From positions 57,248,025 to 57,312,024 of the forward strand of contig CP136068.1 of NCBI GenBank assembly GCA_032622095.1: a stretch of DNA of 64,000 bases. Direction: 5' to 3'. The position numbers and the translations under genes were made by a program. Source of the stretch: Siphonodentalium dalli (lineage: Eukaryota > Mollusca > Scaphopoda > Gadilida > Siphonodentaliidae). Positions 1 to 10,714 of the stretch are shown piece after piece. Under the pieces are notes generated by a model that was given only the letters and a program-made list of their open reading frames with translations, was not told where the DNA came from and did not search any database. Position 1 is the stretch's first letter, and each line of letters opens with the position of its first letter.

Positions 1-784
1 ATTTATTGTTTTGGGATCCAATGTTGTGTGCGACATCTGTGTGACAGTTCAATGCATTCTCTTATATATGCAAGTCTCCTTAAACATTCTGGATGAAAAA
101 TGTTTTGATGATAAATATGCCACTAAGGAATTATTGAGAACTAGTGTTTATATTGACAGTGCTTGTGAATGCTCCAATAATTCATGTGTAAAACCAACTG
201 CCAATGATGCAATCTGACAGTGATTTCTAAATTGTTCACTAAAGGTATAGAATGGATATCATGATATCTAAAGTAAATTGCAATCTATCGCAAATGATAT
301 GGCTTCAATAAGAGTGGGGCAGTTAAACAGATAGTGCAGAGGTTAAACAGAATGCTAGTGAAACAGCACATCAATTGAGCACAGTATGTTTCAGATATAT
401 AGCGTATCCCTTTGAAATAAAAGCAGTGAACTACAACATAATATTTGGTGTGCCGTGAAAGAGCGACATTCTACAGCGCAAATACACATATGAAAGTGTC
501 ACGGTAACATCAAAGAATGCCAGACTGCTAAATATGGCACTAATCATCATAATATGGAACATGTCCCAAATCGATCTTTATAGCAGGAGTTAATAGCGAT
601 AGCACAATTCATTGGAACCATAACACGCATCGAGGTTAATTAGCGAGTGATCGCAATGTATTTTCAGGTGGTTTTTTTCTTTGGATATTCTGGTTGAATC
701 ACTTTCATGCACAAGTAATTCATTGTAACATATCACCAATCTTACTGGCCATTGCATAAAAAATAACAATTGAGAAAAAACTAA
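1..784. other. No gene seen; AT-rich non-coding DNA
   Basis: No exon, RNA gene or clear repeat is visible. The 68-codon open frame at 11-217 has no recognisable motif and no splice context. If the MIOS gene extends leftwards this stretch would be intronic, but that cannot be shown from the window. Confidence 0.5.
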
Positions 785-1468
785 TCTATCTCATATATAT
801 TTTGAAGACCTCTGTTTGTCTGTCTGTCTGTCTGTATGTCATTGATACAAATCTACGATTCTCGACCGATCGGGACAAAACTTGGTACGTGTGTGTAGTT
901 TGACCAGGCGGTCGTCGTTGTCGTATTGGCGAGCCCGTGCGGCGCATGCGCAGACGAGATCTCGGAAACGGGTGGAGCTATCGACTTGAAATTTGCTATG
1001 TGAATGTATCTTGCCCCGGATACGAATTTTATCGGGTCGCCGAGCCCGTGCGACGCCAGCTTCGCGCATGCGCAGACGAGATCTCGGAAACGGGTGGAGT
1101 TATCGACTTGAAATTTGGTATGTGAATGTATCTTGCCCCGGATACGAATTTTATTGGGTCGCCGAGCCCGTGCGACGCCAGCTTCGCGCATGCGCTGCGC
1201 ATGCGCAGACGAGATCTCGGAAACGGGTGGAGCTATCGACTTGAAATTTGGTATGTGAATGTATCTTGCCCCGGATACAAATTTTATCGGGTCGCCGAGC
1301 CTGTGCGACGCCAGCTTCGAGCATGCGCAGACCATATCTCGGAAACAGGTAGAGCTATCGACTTGAAATTTGGTTTTTGAATAGCCCGGACAACGTCGGG
1401 TTGGGTAGAGCTATCGACTTGAAATTTGTTTTTTTAATAGCCCGGACAACGTCGGGCTCATCGGCTAG
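785..1468 (+). mobile_element. Helitron unit 1 with 122-bp internal repeats
   Basis: It starts A|TC at 785 and then has a CTGT microsatellite (815-838). From 951 to about 1345 it carries tandem ~122-bp units. It ends in a hairpin of type GCCCGGACAACGTCGGGC, ten bases before CTAG at 1465-1468. The terminal hairpin segment is duplicated in tandem, with copies near 1384 and 1440, so two candidate ends exist and only the second is followed by CTAG. Confidence 0.75.
951..1345 (+). repeat. 122-bp tandem repeat inside the Helitron array
   Basis: The block beginning CAGACGAGATCTCGG recurs at 951, 1073, 1206 and 1328. Spacing is 122, 133 and 122 bp; the longer one contains an extra GCGCATGCGC copy. 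Each unit has the palindrome GCGCATGCGC. The same unit reappears, fewer copies at a time, near 4690-4850, 5040-5320 and 5760-5990. The long open frames on both strands here follow from the repeat length and composition and do not resemble a known protein. Confidence 0.85.
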
Positions 1469-1833
1469 TCTATCTATACTATATATTTTGAGACTTCGTA
1501 TATATATATGTGTGTATATATGTGTGTGGGTACTTCATAGAATCCAAAACGCGTGTAAAGATTGAGCTCAAACTTCCTATGTAAGTGTCAAATCCCACCG
1601 ACACGACCGTGGTCGTGGTTTAGAGAAGCTCAGAGCACCCGTTCTCCAATCTCAAATCACCGCAAAGGCACGGCGTGGGTTAATCAAGTGATTATTTAAT
1701 GAGCGTTTGTTTTTGACGCATCTCTATAAAGAGCGTCTGCAAAATGCAGCACAAGTGTCTCGGAACCTGTTGCAATTGCTTTTTCGAACAAAGCCATGGG
1801 ACGAATGCCGCCAGTGGCGGGCTAACCTGCTAA
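1469..1833 (+). mobile_element. Helitron unit 2
   Basis: It begins TC directly after the previous CTAG. It ends with hairpin GCCGCCAGTGGCGG and then CTAA at 1830-1833. The interior has a (TA)n/(TG)n tract and a segment recurring in units 3 and 8. Confidence 0.75.
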
Positions 1834-2450
1834 TCTATACTATATATTTTGAGACTTCGTATATATATATGTGTGTGTGTGTGTGTGTGGGTACTTCATA
1901 GAATCCAAAACGCGTGTACATATTGAGCTCAAGCTTCCTATGTAAGTGTCAAATCCCACCGACACGACCGTGGTCACGATTTAGAGAAGCTCAGAGCACC
2001 CGTTCTCCAATCACAAATCACCGCAAAGGCATGGCGTGGGTTAATCAAGTGATTATTTAATGAACGTTTGTTTTTGACTCATCTCTATAAAGAGCGTCTG
2101 TTTCCCATTCAACGTTATTAGCATCTGCAGAGTTATACGCATTGAGTGCTTGCCTATGCGAGGAGATTTATTGGAGCTCTTACAACATCATTGTTATAGT
2201 ATGTATGACACTTAGGTCAGGGCTTAGGTGGGGGGGGTAGTTATAGGCATAATGCTTCTCAGAAATCTCGGTTACAAACCAACACTCACAATTTCGTATT
2301 TACGCAAACGTTATCGCTCGAAATTTATTCCCTGCGAGCACGGATGGCGCGCTTTGTTTGTTTTTACAGTTCGGTATATACCGAAAATCACGAATATAGC
2401 ATCAGATTTCTCCCCAGATATACCGTTATAAAGCTACTGGAATCTGCCAA
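1834..2450 (+). mobile_element. Helitron unit 3 (3' end non-canonical)
   Basis: It starts TCTATACTATATATTTTG directly after CTAA of unit 2. The right boundary is set by the start of the next unit at 2451. No CTRR hairpin precedes that start, so this copy is probably truncated and fused to a ~55-bp block that also precedes the unit starts at 3141 and 6675. Confidence 0.55.
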
Positions 2451-3140
2451 TCTACTATATAATTTGAGACTTCCGTATATATATATATATGTATGTGTGT
2501 ATATATGTGGCTCCACGGCAATGTCGGCTTATAAGACATCTTTACTACACATGACAGCCGATGGACAATTGGTCTCTATATATATGTACCAAAATTACGC
2601 CGCGTTGGTGACTGGGAAATTCCAGGGAATGCCGATTGAGCTCAAACTTGCTACCTACGGGAAGTGTCATATATATGAGTGTGTCCTTTATAGACTTGAA
2701 CCGATTGAGCTCAAACTTGCTAAATATTTACTGGGAAATTCCAGGGAATGCCGATTGAGCTCAAACTTGCTACCTACGGGAAGTGTCATATATATGTGTG
2801 TGTCCTTTATAGACTCGAACCGATTGAGCTCAAACTTGCTAAATACGGGAAGTGTCATGGACGGGTTCATTGAAAAAAGAAGAAAAAAATCGGGTAAAAT
2901 TAAAAAAAAAAAAAAATTCAATTAAAAAATTCAATTAAAAAATTAAAAAAGCACTATTAACTCATTGAAAAACAAAATAATTAACTCATTGAAAAACAAA
3001 AAATTGCCGAAATTGCTGCAAATGCAGCACAAGTGTCTCGGAACCTGTTGCAATTGCTTTTTCGAACAAAGCCATGGGACGAATGCCGCCAGTCGATTTC
3101 TCCCCAGATATACCGTTATAAAGCTACTGGAATCTGCCAA
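2451..3140 (+). mobile_element. Helitron unit 4 (3' end truncated in the hairpin)
   Basis: It starts TCTACTATATAATTTGAG. It contains repeated ~65-80-bp segments with GATTGAGCTCAAACTTGC. The 3' part reaches GCCGCCAGT near 3093 and then switches to the shared CGATTTCTCCCC block, so the terminal hairpin is cut in half. Long open frames at 2344-2925 and 2965-3354 lie in this repeat and are not considered genes. Confidence 0.55.
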
Positions 3141-3774
3141 TCTACTATATAATTTGAGACTTATATATATATATGTGTGTGTGTATATGTGTGTGTGTAT
3201 GTGTGTATATATGTGGGTACTTCATAGAATCGAAAACGCGTGTAGGAACGGGCATCCCCACGGCAATGTCAGCTTATATGACATCTTTACTACACATGAC
3301 AGCCGATGGACAATTGGTCTCTATGTATGTACCAAAATTACGCCGCGTTGGTGACTGGGAAATTCCAGGGAATGCCTATTGAGCTCAAACTTGCTACCTA
3401 CGGGAAGTGTCATATATATGAGTGTGTCCTTTATAGACTCGAACCGATTGAGCTCAAACTTGCTAAATATTGACTGGGAAATTCCAGGGAATGCCGATTG
3501 AGCTCAAACTTGCTACCTACGGGAAGTGTCATATATATGTGTGTGTCCTTTATAGACTCGAACCGATTGAGCTCAAACTTGCTAAATACTGGAAGTGTCA
3601 TGGACGGGTTCATTGAAAAAAAAAAAAAATCGGGTAAAATTGAAAAACAAAATTAAAAAGGCACAATTAATTAAAAAATTAAAAAGGCACAATTAACTCA
3701 TTGAAAAACAAAAAATTAAATTAAAAATTGTCTTGTTTCTGACTATTGCCGCCAGTGGCGGGCTAACCTGCTAG
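3141..3774 (+). mobile_element. Helitron unit 5
   Basis: It starts TCTACTATATAATTTGAG and its interior is nearly the same as unit 4. It ends with the complete hairpin GCCGCCAGTGGCGG and CTAG at 3771-3774, followed directly by TC of the next unit. Confidence 0.75.
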
Positions 3775-5430
3775 TCTATCTATACTATATATTTTGAGAC
3801 TTCCGTGTGTGTGTACTTCATAGAATCCAAAACGCGTGTACCGATTGAGTTCAAACTTCCCATCTAAATGTAAAAACCCACGGGTATCGTCGTAGTCGGG
3901 TTTTCGAGAAGCCCTGAGCACCCTTTATCCACTCCCAAATCACCGCAAAGGCACGGCGGGGGTTAAGGCAATAACACTCTTTATCTATACCTTATACGGA
4001 GGTTTTAGTAACTAACGCTCTTTATTGATATGGTCGTTTCTAAACGACACACCACATGCGTCAGAAATACGGAAGTGGATTCCAATGATCGTGGCTAAAC
4101 GACTGACCACATGCGTCCGAAATACGGATGAGAACGAAATGCAATTATCTCGACTAAAAAGGCAGAAATGATCTAAGAGCTCGAAATAATATGCAGAGGG
4201 ATTTCACGACGGGATTAATTGACTGTCCGCTCTGAAGTTTAAGACGGGGACATTGAAAAACAAAGAATGCGTTGTCTCGGAAACGGGTGGAGCTATCGAC
4301 TTGAAATTTGCTATCTTGTCTTTTGATCATCTCATAAAGGTGGGGGTCACTCCCAAGCCGCTAATGCCAACAACAACAACAACTACATTGTTGGCGAGAA
4401 AATAATTAGTTCAAGCTACTAATTTTCTCTTTACGGCAATGTGAGAAATACTTTTGTCTTACAACATTTCTGCAATATAATTGCCTCAAAGTGTTCAGCA
4501 TCATTGTTATAGTAAGTATGACACTTAGGACAGGGCTTGAGGGGTGGGGGTAGTTAGTCTCAGAACTCCCGTTCGTCTTTTGCATCAGATACCAACACCT
4601 CGACCGATCGGGACGAAACTTCGTACGTGTGTGTAGTTTGACCAGGTGGTCGTGGTTGTTGTATTGGCAAGCCCGTGCGACGCCCGTGCAGCGCATGCGC
4701 AGACGAGATCTCGGAAACGGTTGGAGCTATCGACTTAAACTTTGGTATGTGAATGTATCTTGCCCCGGATACGAATTTTATCGGGTCGCCGAGGCCGTGC
4801 GACGCCAGCTTCGCGCATGCGCAGACCAGATCTCGGAAACGGGTGGATTCCAATGGACGTGGCTAAACGACTGACCCCATGCGTCCGAAATATGGATGCG
4901 GACGAAATGCAACTAAAAAGGCAGAATTGATCTAAGAGCTCGAAATATTATGCAGAGGGATTTCACGACGGGATTAATTGACTGTCCGCTCTGAAGTTTA
5001 GGACGGGGAGGACGGGTACCATGAATTAACTCATTGAAAAACAAAGAATGCGTTATCTCGCAAACGGTTGGAGCTATCGACTTGAAATTTGCTATGTGAA
5101 TGTATCTTGCCCCGGATACAAATTTTATCGGGTCTCCGAGTCCGTGCGACGCCAGCTTCGCGCATGCGCAGACGAGATCTCGGAAACGGGTGGAGCTATC
5201 GACTTGAAATTTGCTATGTGAATGTATCTTGCGCCGGGTACAAATTTTATCGGGTCGCCGAGCCCGTGCGACGCCAGCTTCGCGCATGCGCATACCAGAT
5301 TTCGGAAACGGGTGGAGCTACCGGGTACAATTTTTTCTTATTGAAACGCGTGGAGTTAAAAAATTAAAAAATATATATTAAAAAAATGTCATGTTTCGGA
5401 CAAGCCGCCGGTGGCGGGCTAACCTGCTAG
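3775..5430 (+). mobile_element. Helitron unit 6 with 122-bp repeats
   Basis: It starts TCTATCTATACTATATATTT. A CGACCGATCGGGACGAAACT block, also in units 1 and 7, lies at about 4601. It carries two short stretches of the 122-bp repeat (about 4690-4850 and 5040-5320). It ends with hairpin GCCGCCGGTGGCGG and CTAG at 5427-5430. Confidence 0.75.
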
Positions 5431-6104
5431 TACTATATATTTTGAGAACTCCTTGTATTCGAGAGATAGCCCACACCCTCCGGACCTCAATGATATGATC
5501 GTGAATGAGTATTGATATACCCAACTAAACTTTGACAAACACCAGTAATGGTGTGTAGATCATTTACATATCTCTCCTATATATTTTGATACAATCTATC
5601 TAATTTACATATCTCTCTTATATATTTATGTTTGTGTGTGTGTTGTACTTCATACAAATCTACGATTCTCGACCGATCGGGACGAAACTTGGTACGTGTG
5701 TGTAGTTTGACCAGGCGGTGGTCGTTGTCGTATTGGCGAGCCCGTGCGACGCCCGTGCAGCGCATGCGCAGACGAGATCTCGGAAACGGGTGGAGCTATC
5801 GACTTGAAATTTTCTATGTGATCGTATCTTGCGCCGGGTACAAATTTTATCGGGTCGCCGAGCCCGTGCGACGCCCGTGCAGCGCATGCGCAGACGAGAT
5901 CTCGGAAACGGGTGGAGCTATCGACTTGAAATTTGGCATGTGAATGTATCTTGCGCCGGGTACAAATTTTCATGCGCAGACCAGATCTCGGAAACTGGTG
6001 GAGCTACCGGGTACAAATTTTTCTTATTGAAACGCGTGGAGCTAAAAATATATATAAAAATGTCATGTTTCGGACAAGCCGCCGGTGGCGGGCTAACCTG
6101 CTAG
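5431..6104 (+). mobile_element. Helitron unit 7 (possibly nested)
   Basis: It lies between CTAG (5427-5430) and CTAG (6101-6104). Two extra 5'-like starts, near 5573 and 5611, suggest a second copy inserted or recombined inside. The 122-bp repeat occurs again between about 5760 and 5990. Confidence 0.7.
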
Positions 6105-6674
6105 TACTATATATTTTGAGACTTCCGTGTGTGTGTACTTCATAGAATCCAAAACGCGTGTACAGATTGAGCTCAAACTTCCTATGTAAGTGTCAAATCC
6201 CACTGACACGACCGTGGTCGCGGTTTAGAGAAGCTCAGAGCACCCGTTCTCCAATCTCAAATCACCGCAAAGGCACAGCGTGGGTTAATCAAGTGATTAT
6301 TTAATGAGCGTTTGTTTTTGACGCATCTCTATAAAGAGCGTCTGTTTCCCATTCAACGTTATTGGCATCTGCAGAGTTATATACGGGAACATTGAGTGCT
6401 TTCCTATGCGGGGAGATTTATTGGATGCCATAGTACTCTCACAACATCATTGTTATAGTATGTATGACACTTAGGTCAGGGCTTAGGGGGGTAGTTATAG
6501 GCATAATGCTTCTCAGAAATAAAAAACATAAATTAAATTTAAAAAACATTTGTTTCTGACCAACCCTGCGAGCACGGATGGCGCGCTTTGTTTTTACAGT
6601 ATCCCAGATAATCACGAATATAGCATCAGATTTCTCCCCAGATATACCGTTATAAAGCTACTGGAATCTGCCAA
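6105..6674 (+). mobile_element. Helitron unit 8 (3' end non-canonical)
   Basis: It starts after CTAG with TACTATATATTTTGAGACTT, and its interior is like units 2 and 3. The right boundary is again the shared ~55-bp block ending CTGCCAA before the next start, so no CTRR end is seen. Confidence 0.55.
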
Positions 6675-7666
6675 TCTATATATATATTTTGAGACTTCCG
6701 TATATATATATGTATGTGTGTATATATGTGGGTACGTCATGGAATCGAAAACGCCTGGACGGATTGAGCTCAAATTTCGTATATAAGGGTAAAAAGCCAC
6801 GGGGATCGCCGACGTCGCATTTTGGACAAGCTCTGATCACCCATTCTCCACTCCCAATCAATAAAATCACCGCAAACACGGCCGTGGTTAATCGGGTTGA
6901 TATTCGCTCGCGATCCAAGAGGAGTAACTCTACATTTTTTTATATCTGTATATGTATATTTTTATATCCATAGTCACTTCAAACTGCTAAACCCGTTGAG
7001 CCAAAACTTGCTAATACCTCCCAAAATATAGAATTTACATTTTCTCATATATACATTTCTTGTTACGGCTGAAAATCTTAGTCTATTTTCAATACATTCA
7101 TATAAACAAGCTCTAAACTTACACCCCTCGATTCCTGCTAACTCACGCACCTTATATGGCTGCTAAAATTTAGTAAATTCGAGGCAGTGCGATACATCCC
7201 TGAATCTGACGGGACTTCCACTGCCTTCTCCTTTGACCATCTCGTAAAGGTGGGGGGTCACTCCCAAGCCGTGAATACCAACAACAACGACATTGTTGGC
7301 GAAAAAATATTTACTAAATCCACACAATGCTAATTTTCTCTTTACGGCAATGTGAGAATCTTCGGGCGAGAATTTTCGGGTGGCCACCAAGCCGTGAATG
7401 CCAACAACAACAACATCGTTGGCATACCTGTTTTAGGGACGGGTATCATAATTCCTCTTGATTAAAAAGACAGAATTAACTCATTAAAAAATGCGTGTTG
7501 CCCCAAGCCGCGAATGCCAACAACAATGACATCGTTGGCATACCTCTTTTAGGGACGGGTACCATAATTTCTCTTGATTAAAAAGGCACAATTAACTCAT
7601 TGAAAAGCCAAAAAAATGTCATGTTTCGGACCAACGCCGCCAGTGGCGGGCTATTAAACCTGCTAG
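6675..7666 (+). mobile_element. Helitron unit 9
   Basis: It starts TCTATATATATATTTTGAGA. Its interior includes repeated small hairpins built on CCAACAACAACAACATCGTT and partners (7280-7550). It ends with hairpin CGCCGCCAGTGGCGG and CTAG at 7663-7666. Confidence 0.7.
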
Positions 7667-7989
7667 TCTCCTATATATTTTGAGACTTCCCTATATGTGT
7701 ATATATATTTGTCCTTTATAGACTAGAAAACGACTGGACCGATTGGGCTCAAACTTCCCATCTAAGGGTAAAAACCCACGGGAATGGTCGTCGCGGCGTT
7801 TTGGAGAAGCTCAGAACACCCGTTCTCCACTCTCAGTCACAAAAAACGGTACTGCGGGGTTAATCATGTTGATAGTTAAAGAGCGTTCGTATCAGCAGTG
7901 TCGTTGATAAAGAGCGTATGTGTGTAATGTGATTCTTACGTCTGGGTCTGGGCGTGTGCGTGTAAGACTGTATCCCCTATAGAGGCGCC

Positions 7990-9474
7990 CCTATAGAGGC
8001 TACTGCCCACATAAATAATAGGTATATGTATATTATGCGCCGCAGGCGCCCCTCGATCATTAGAGTATAGAGGTTAGTTACCCACCCACCTCCCCATCCC
8101 ACCACCCATAGTATATTATGTGCCACCATAGAGGCTACTGCCACATAAATAATAGGTATATGTATATTATGCGCCGCAGGCGCCCCTCGATCATTAGAGT
8201 GTAGAGGTTAGTTACCCACCCACCTCCCCATCCCGCCACCCATAGTATCTTACGCACCGCAGGCGCCCTTATAGAGGCTACTGTCCACATAAATAATAGG
8301 TATAAGTATCTTATGCGCCGCAGGCGCCCCTCGATCATTAGAGTATAGAGGTTAGTTACCCACCCACCTCCCCATCCCACCACCCATAGTATATTATGTG
8401 CCCCCATAGAGGCTACTGCCACATAAATAATAGGTATAAGTATATTATGCGCCGCAGGCGCCCCTCGATCATTAGAGTGTAGAGGTTAGTTACCCACCCA
8501 CCTCCCCATCCCGCCACCCATAGTATATTACGCACCGCAGCCGCCCTTATAGAGGCTACTGTCCACATAAATAATAGGTATATTATCTTATGCGCCGCAG
8601 GTGCCCCTCGATCATTAGAGTATAGAGGTTAGTTACCCACCCACCACCCAATCCCGCCACACATAGTATCTTATGCGCCGCAGGCGCCCATATAGAGGCT
8701 ACTGACCACATAAATAATAGGTATAAGTATCTTATGCGCCACAGGCGCCCCTCGATCATTAGAGTATAGAGGTTAGTTACCCACCCACCTCCCCATCCCA
8801 CCACCCATAGTATATTATGTGCCCCCATAGAGGCTACTGCCACATAAATAATAGGTATAAGTATATTATGCGCCGCAGGCGCCCCTCGATCATTAGAGTG
8901 TAGAGGTTAGTTACCCACCCACCTCCCCATCCCGCCACCCATAGTATCTTATGCACCGCAGGCGCCCTTATAGAGGCTACTGTCCACATAAATAATAGGT
9001 ATAAGTATCTTATGCGCCGCAGGCGCCCCTCGATCATTAGAGTATAGAGGTTAGTTACCCACCCACCTCCCCATCCCACCACCCATAGTATATTATGTGC
9101 CCCCATAGAGGCTACTGCCACATAAATAATAGGTATAAGTATATTATGCGCCGCAGGCGCCCCTCGATCATTAGAGTGTAGAGGTTAGTTACCCACCCAC
9201 CTCCCCATCCCGCCACCCATAGTATCTTACGCACCGCAGGCGCCCTTATAGAGGCTACTGTCCACATAAATAATAGGTATAAGTATCTTATGCGCCGCAG
9301 GTGCCCCTCGATCATTAGAGTATAGAGGTTAGTTACCCACCCACCACCCAATCTCGCCACACATAGTATCTTATGCGCCGCAGGCGCCCATATAGAGGCT
9401 ACTGACCACATAAATAATAGGTATAAGTATCTTATGCGCCACAGGCGCCCCTCGATCATTAGAGTATAGAGGTA
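7990..9474. repeat. Satellite with 134/144-bp monomers in a 700-bp higher-order unit
   Basis: The marker CCTCGATCATTAGAGT recurs at 8051, 8185, 8329, 8463, 8606, 8750, 8884, 9028, 9162, 9306 and 9450. The intervals are 134, 144, 134, 143, 144 and then 134, 144, 134, 144, 144. Five monomers therefore form a unit of about 700 bp present twice. Private variants repeat in register: GCAGGTGCCCC at 8598 and 9298, and GCCACAGGCGCC near 8738 and 9438. The minus-strand open frames of 86-115 codons are a by-product of monomer length and have no known domain. Confidence 0.9.
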
Positions 9475-10440
9475 ATAACAATAACTTCTTCAGTCCCGAG
9501 TCTTTTGCGAGCAGCCATTTTCGACTGATAACCACGTGCTAACAACAATGACGCAATATTCCGTCTCTGACTGTACTCCCATAACGTCAGAAATAGCATG
9601 ACCTTGAGGACATTGTCGCTTTAAATTGTTCACGCGCAACAGTACTACAGATAAATACATTGTACACTGTCAAACATGCCGGAAAGAATAGAGTTATATC
9701 CCATACATTAGACTACATACCAAATTCGCAAAAATGCGCGATTGGCAGCGTCTTCGAAGTTCGCATTTATGCGCGTTTGGCAGCGAAAGAGTTAATGTAC
9801 TTTAGTGACGGCAAAATAGGATGTGGAATTTTAAAAGACCATTATTTGATAATCCTTTGCATCCAGTCTGATGTCACCGGGGCTCATACAGGACGCTTGA
9901 GGTATGGGAAACTGATATCGTTATATTTATTTCGACAAAAGAGATTATAGATTAATTACCACATGTACACCTCCGTTTGGTTTATTTCATCAAGGTGTGA
10001 ACTATTAGCATAGCTTCGATATTAAATTTGCTATTTGATATTGAAGTTATATAATGGCTTCATTTACACAGTTTGATTCAACGTAAACATCGATCTTTGT
10101 TGGTTATCGGAAATGGCCTAACAATCACACCTGGTTTTTTGTTTAAATCTGGTGCTAGTTTTGTTTATATCTAACGACAGTCACTTTTAAAAGATGCATA
10201 TATACACACATATAGGTATCTTGAAAATCGTGAAACTCAGAAAGAAGCTATATTATCGTGTTACATGGCGTTTAACAACACAGTCCATTCTCATCGGAAG
10301 CCATTTTAGTAATGAATATGTAGCGAGATTGAGATGGCTTGTGGTGCTTAGTAACGGTAACCATGTAGCCTATTGGTGGGCGGTACGTACGGATAGGTCC
10401 ATTGTGACCCCGACCTGACCTTGACCTTGAAAATGATCAA
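9475..10440. other. Unique DNA inside the last Helitron unit; no gene recognised
   Basis: No repeat or domain is recognised. The 96-codon frame at 9660-9950 has no motif I know, no splice sites that make it an obvious exon and no similarity to the MIOS exons. A direct repeat of ATGCGCG followed by TTGGCAGCG lies near 9735-9785. The nuclear-receptor-like string TGACCTTGACCTTGA lies at about 10416-10432. Confidence 0.4.
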
Positions 10441-10714
10441 TTCAAGGTCAAATCGGGTAAAATTGAAAAACAAAAAATTTAATTAAAAAAATAAAAAGGC
10501 ACAATTAACTCATTGAAAAACACAAAATTAAATTACAAAATTAATTTTTAAAATTAATTTTAAAAAGCCAGTAAATTAAAAAGGCACAATTAACTCATTG
10601 AAAAACACAAAATTAATTGCAAAAAAATACAAAATTAATTACAAAAATTAATTAAATAAATTAAAAATTGTCATGTTTCTGACGATTGCCGCCAGTGGCG
10701 GGCTAACCTGCTAG

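Larger units (their letters stand above)
785..10714 (+). mobile_element. Head-to-tail array of non-autonomous Helitrons (about ten units)
   Basis: The block consists of units that start with TC followed by an AT-rich lead (TCTATCTATACTATATATTT type, then TGAGACTTC). Most end in a GC-rich hairpin (GCCGCCAGTGGCGG or a variant) about ten bases before CTAG or CTAA. These are the classic Helitron termini: 5' TC, 3' hairpin plus CTRR. In most cases one unit's CTAG is followed directly by the next unit's TC. The whole block is flanked by A (784) and T (10715), as expected for insertion between A and T. No Rep/helicase open frame is present, so all units are non-autonomous. Several interiors carry 122-bp GC-rich tandem repeats and (TG)n/(TA)n tracts. 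Three unit starts (2451, 3141, 6675) follow a shared ~55-bp block rather than a canonical 3' end, so some boundaries are less certain. Confidence 0.8.
7667..10714 (+). mobile_element. Helitron unit 10, enlarged by a satellite and ~1 kb of unique DNA
   Basis: It starts TCTCCTATATATTTTGAGAC directly after CTAG. It ends with hairpin GCCGCCAGTGGCGG and CTAG at 10711-10714, followed by T. At 3.05 kb it is far larger than its neighbours because it contains the satellite at 7990-9474 and a non-repetitive stretch at 9475-10440. The last ~270 bp are A-rich tandem-like sequence shared with units 4 and 5. Whether the insert was captured by the Helitron or arrived later cannot be decided here. Confidence 0.6.

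Noticed and set aside
853-1380. Long overlapping open frames on both strands (up to 160 codons) with an internally repeated protein
   Set aside because: They follow the 122-bp GC-rich tandem repeat of a Helitron; the protein repeats with the DNA unit and matches no known domain.
2344-3354. Open frames of 193 and 129 codons
   Set aside because: They lie in repeated Helitron interior, include translated (TA)n/(TG)n and poly-A tracts, and have no splice or domain support.
8135-9459. Minus-strand frames of 86-115 codons with Gly/Trp-rich repeats
   Set aside because: They are generated by satellite monomers whose length lets the frame continue; no start context or known family.
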